From: Pseudomonadota bacterium
GTDB lineage: Bacteria; Pseudomonadota; Gammaproteobacteria; Burkholderiales; Thiobacillaceae
Assembly: GCA_021802595.1 (NCBI GenBank)
Contig: JAJZRT010000148.1
Location: 1 to 7,972, forward strand
Direction of reading: 5' to 3'
DNA: 7,972 nucleotides
How positions within the stretch are numbered: the first letter of the stretch is position 1; every line of letters starts with the position of its first letter. This document shows positions 6,266 to 7,972 of the stretch, one piece after another. Below the pieces are notes generated by a model, which had not been told where the DNA came from, did not search any database, and saw only the letters and a list, made by a program, of their open reading frames with translations. Both the position numbers and the translations under genes were made by a program.

Positions 6266-7697
6266 AATGCCCGCGCGTGCCCGGCTTGGCCGAGAACAGC
6301 GCCGCCTGCGGACGCGGCTTGCGCGGCGCGTTCGGGTTCTGCGCGACGCGCCCTGGCTGTGCAGCAGGCTTAGCGGCAGCGGACCTGGCCGCTTGCGGAG
6401 CATGCCCCGTCGCGTTGCGGTTGCCGGATTGCGACTGCCGGGAGTTTTGTCCCTGGCGCTGGCCAGCATTCTGCCCCTGGCGCTGGCCACCCCGTCCCTG
6501 CGGCGGACGCGGTGGCCGCTCGTCGGACATCAGGTCGGCCTTGGCGGGTGGCACGAAGCCCGGCTCGATCTCGACGCGCACGATCGAGCGCTTGATCAGC
6601 TTCTCGATGTCGCGCAGGTAGCCCATTTCCTCGTCGTCGACCAGCGACAGCGCCGAGCCGGTGGCGCCGGCACGGCCGGTGCGGCCGATGCGGTGGACGT
6701 AGTCCTCCGGCACGTTGGGCAGTTCGAAGTTGACCACCTGCGGTAGCTGGTCGATGTCGATACCGCGCGCGGCGATGTCGGTGGCGACCAGCACGCGCAC
6801 GCTGCCGTCCTTGAAGCTCGCCAGCGCCTTGGTGCGCGCCGACTGGCTCTTGTTGCCGTGGATCGCGGCAGCGGTGATGTTGTCCTTGACGAGCTTTTCG
6901 GCGAGCTTGTTGGCGCCGTGCTTGGTGCGGGTGAAAACCAGCACCTGCTGCCAGTCGTGGTGCTTGATCAGGTGCGCCAGCAAATCCCGCTTGTGCGCCT
7001 GCGGCACGCGGTGCATCGACTGCTCGACCACTTCCACCGTGGTGTTGCGGCGCGCCACTTCGACACTCCTGGGGTTGTGCAGGAGGCCGTTGGCGAGCGT
7101 GCGGATCTCGTCGGAGAAGGTCGCCGAGAACAGCAGGTTCTGGCGCTGCTTCGGCAGCACGGCAAGCACCTTCTTGATGTCGCGGATGAAGCCCATGTCG
7201 AGCATGCGGTCGGCTTCGTCGAGCACGAGGATTTCGACGCCGGACAGATCGACGGTCTTCTGCCCCAGATGGTCGAGCAACCGGCCCGGCGTGGCGACGA
7301 GAATGTCGACGCGCGATTTCAGCGCCTTGAACTGCGGGTTGATGTTGACCCCGCCGAACATCACCATCGAGGTGAGCGACAGGTATTTGCCGTAGGTCTT
7401 GACCGATTCCTCGACCTGCGCGGCGAGTTCGCGCGTCGGCACCAGAATCAGGCAGCGCGGACGGCCTGGCTTGGGCGCCTGCGCGGCACGCATCGACAGG
7501 TGATGCAGGATCGGCAGCGTGAAGCCGGCGGTCTTGCCGGTGCCGGTCTGCGCCGCGGCGAGCAGGTCGCCGCCGGCCAGCACCTGCGGAATCGCCTGCG
7601 CCTGGATCGGGGTGGGCGTGGTATAGCCGGCATCGGCAATGGCACGCAAAATGGGTTCGGCCAGCGCCAGGCTGGCAAAGCTTGTTTCAGTAGTCAT
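6264..7697 (-). CDS. rhlE: ATP-dependent RNA helicase RhlE (DEAD-box)
   Basis: A 477-residue DEAD-box RNA helicase of the RhlE group, which remodels RNA in ribosome assembly and mRNA turnover. Motifs in order: F7 and Q motif with PTPIQ (28-32), motif I AQTGTGKT (49-56), Ia PTREL (87-91), GG (115-116), Ib TPGR (136-139), II DEAD (160-163), III SAT (191-193), IV VLVFTRT (252-258), V ARGIDI (310-315) and [10 protein letters not shown] (335-342). All are intact, so ATPase and unwinding activity are expected. The tail after about residue 385 is disordered and basic, rich in Gln, Gly, Arg, Asn and Ala, with an eight-residue duplication ([16 protein letters not shown]), and probably binds RNA. The ATG at 7697 has AGGAAA five to ten bases upstream. 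An in-frame ATG at 7739 would run through the leader hairpin and is unlikely. The gene lies downstream of tRNA-Val on the same strand. Confidence 0.95.
   Translation of the reverse strand: MTTETSFASLALAEPILRAIADAGYTTPTPIQAQAIPQVLAGGDLLAAAQTGTGKTAGFTLPILHHLSMRAAQAPKPGRPRCLILVPTRELAAQVEESVKTYGKYLSLTSMVMFGGVNINPQFKALKSRVDILVATPGRLLDHLGQKTVDLSGVEILVLDEADRMLDMGFIRDIKKVLAVLPKQRQNLLFSATFSDEIRTLANGLLHNPRSVEVARRNTTVEVVEQSMHRVPQAHKRDLLAHLIKHHDWQQVLVFTRTKHGANKLAEKLVKDNITAAAIHGNKSQSARTKALASFKDGSVRVLVATDIAARGIDIDQLPQVVNFELPNVPEDYVHRIGRTGRAGATGSALSLVDDEEMGYLRDIEKLIKRSIVRVEIEPGFVPPAKADLMSDERPPRPPQGRGGQRQGQNAGQRQGQNSRQSQSGNRNATGHAPQAARSAAAKPAAQPGRVAQNPNAPRKPRPQAALFSAKPGTRGH
6451..6489 (-). repeat. 24-bp tandem repeat in the rhlE tail
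   Basis: The 15-base block CCCTGGCGCTGGCCA occurs at 6451-6465 and again at 6475-6489, a 24-base period that keeps the reading frame. It encodes two copies of the unit GQRQGQN plus A or S in the disordered C-terminal tail of RhlE. The copy number may vary between strains. Confidence 0.75.
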
Positions 7698-7716
7698 GTG
7701 GTTTCCTGCGACGGCC

Positions 7717-7735
7717 TGTTGCACTTGCAGCAACA
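7717..7735 (-). promoter_or_regulatory. hairpin in the rhlE 5' leader
   Basis: TGTTGC (7717-7722) and GCAACA (7730-7735) form a perfect six-pair stem with a seven-base loop, ending 19 bases before the rhlE ATG and ten bases from its AGGAAA site. If transcription starts upstream of it, the stem sits in the leader close enough to affect ribosome loading. No clear -35/-10 pair for rhlE is visible between 7698 and 7775. Confidence 0.4.
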
Positions 7736-7794
7736 CCAATCGAGGCAGACGGACAGTGATCGCGAGATCAATCGAAAACCCGCATCGATTGGTG
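7734..7794. repeat. three copies of CAATCGA, including a 10-bp inverted repeat
   Basis: CACCAATCGA (7734-7743) is exactly inverted as TCGATTGGTG (7785-7794). A third copy of the core CAATCGA lies at 7769-7775 and can also pair with 7785-7791. All three sit in the short region between tRNA-Val and rhlE. They could be protein-binding half-sites or alternative RNA stems. Confidence 0.5.
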
Positions 7795-7802
7795 GAAGCG
7801 GG
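7775..7802 (-). terminator. likely intrinsic terminator of tRNA-Val
   Basis: On the minus strand CCCGC (7802-7798), a 14-base loop and GCGGG (7783-7779) are followed at once by TTTT (7778-7775). This is an all-GC stem with a short T-run, 37 bases past the tRNA 3' end. A second stem (TCCGGC/GCCGGA, 7806-7823) precedes it. The loop is large and the T-run short, so read-through into rhlE is possible. Confidence 0.45.
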
Positions 7803-7838
7803 CGATCCGGCTTGGCGGCCGGACGGGAAATGTTCGGG

Positions 7839-7913
7839 TGGTGGGCAGTACAGGGTTTGAACCTGTGACCCCCGCCGTGTGAAGGCGATGCTCTACCGCT
7901 GAGCTAACTGCCC
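7839..7913 (-). tRNA. tRNA-Val (anticodon CAC)
   Basis: A 75-base tRNA with the CCA end encoded. Acceptor arms GGGCAGT and ACTGCCC pair at all seven positions, followed by discriminator A and CCA. The D arm is GCTC-AGCGGTA-GAGC, the anticodon arm TCGCC-TTCACAC-GGCGG (first pair T-G), the variable loop GGGTC, and the T arm ACAGG-TTCAAAC-CCTGT. The loop TTCACAC places anticodon CAC, which reads the valine codon GUG. A73 and the A35-C36 anticodon bases agree with valine identity. GUG is a preferred valine codon in GC-rich genomes, where a dedicated CAC tRNA supplements the UAC one. Confidence 0.95.
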
Positions 7914-7919
7914 CGAAGC

Positions 7920-7956
7920 GGCGCGAATTAAACCACAACCCGGTGGCCGAGGTCAA
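7920..7956 (-). promoter_or_regulatory. sigma-70 promoter of tRNA-Val
   Basis: On the minus strand TTGACC (7956-7951, five of six to consensus) is followed after 18 bases by TTTAAT (7932-7927, five of six). Transcription would begin near 7920, leaving a leader of about seven bases before the tRNA. The bases after the -10 box are GC-rich (CGCGCCG), as in the discriminators of stable-RNA promoters under stringent control. Confidence 0.7.
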
Positions 7957-7972
7957 TTTTGCAGCGGTCGAT

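Noticed and set aside
6858..7868. 336-residue plus-strand frame
   Set aside because: Antisense to rhlE and running into the tRNA; His/Arg/Asp-rich with no domain.
7768..7956. 62-residue minus-strand reading frame containing [19 protein letters not shown]
   Set aside because: It is a translation across tRNA-Val and its promoter; this peptide is a well-known artefact of tRNA genes.

Overview
The window is a GC-rich chromosomal stretch of ordinary bacterial gene density. The protein families (PIN-type PhoH, DUF4197, PAS-GGDEF-EAL, RhlE with a Gln/Gly/Arg tail, a class I methyltransferase with a regulatory domain) and the codon use suggest a betaproteobacterium. This is inferred from family resemblance, because no rRNA or clade-specific marker is present. 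I see no transposase, integrase, CRISPR array or phage gene.

Left part (1-1606, + strand): the 3' end of a PhoH/YlaK-type ATPase gene is followed after 25 bases by a DUF4197 exported protein, then by a small secreted protein that I cannot name. All three point the same way with short gaps and could share a transcript. Bases 1607-1839 carry no gene, only a hairpin and no convincing promoter.

Middle (1840-4640, + strand): a two-gene unit. A small membrane protein made of two DUF2892-like halves overlaps by four bases (GTGA) with a membrane-bound PAS-GGDEF-EAL cyclic-di-GMP enzyme whose synthesis and hydrolysis motifs both look intact. The overlap implies translational coupling, and possibly a shared sensory function.

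Right part (4673-7913, - strand): reading leftward from the right edge there is a well-formed promoter, a tRNA-Val(CAC), a terminator-like hairpin, rhlE (DEAD-box RNA helicase), a long hairpin over the rhlE stop codon, and a methyltransferase with a regulatory domain. The methyltransferase converges on the GGDEF-EAL gene across a 32-base gap.

I did not find a clearly new defence or mobile system. The best leads are the duplicated DUF2892-like protein coupled to the c-di-GMP enzyme, two C7 tracts inside that enzyme's gene, the strand-asymmetric hairpin after rhlE, and the repeated CAATCGA motif upstream of rhlE.
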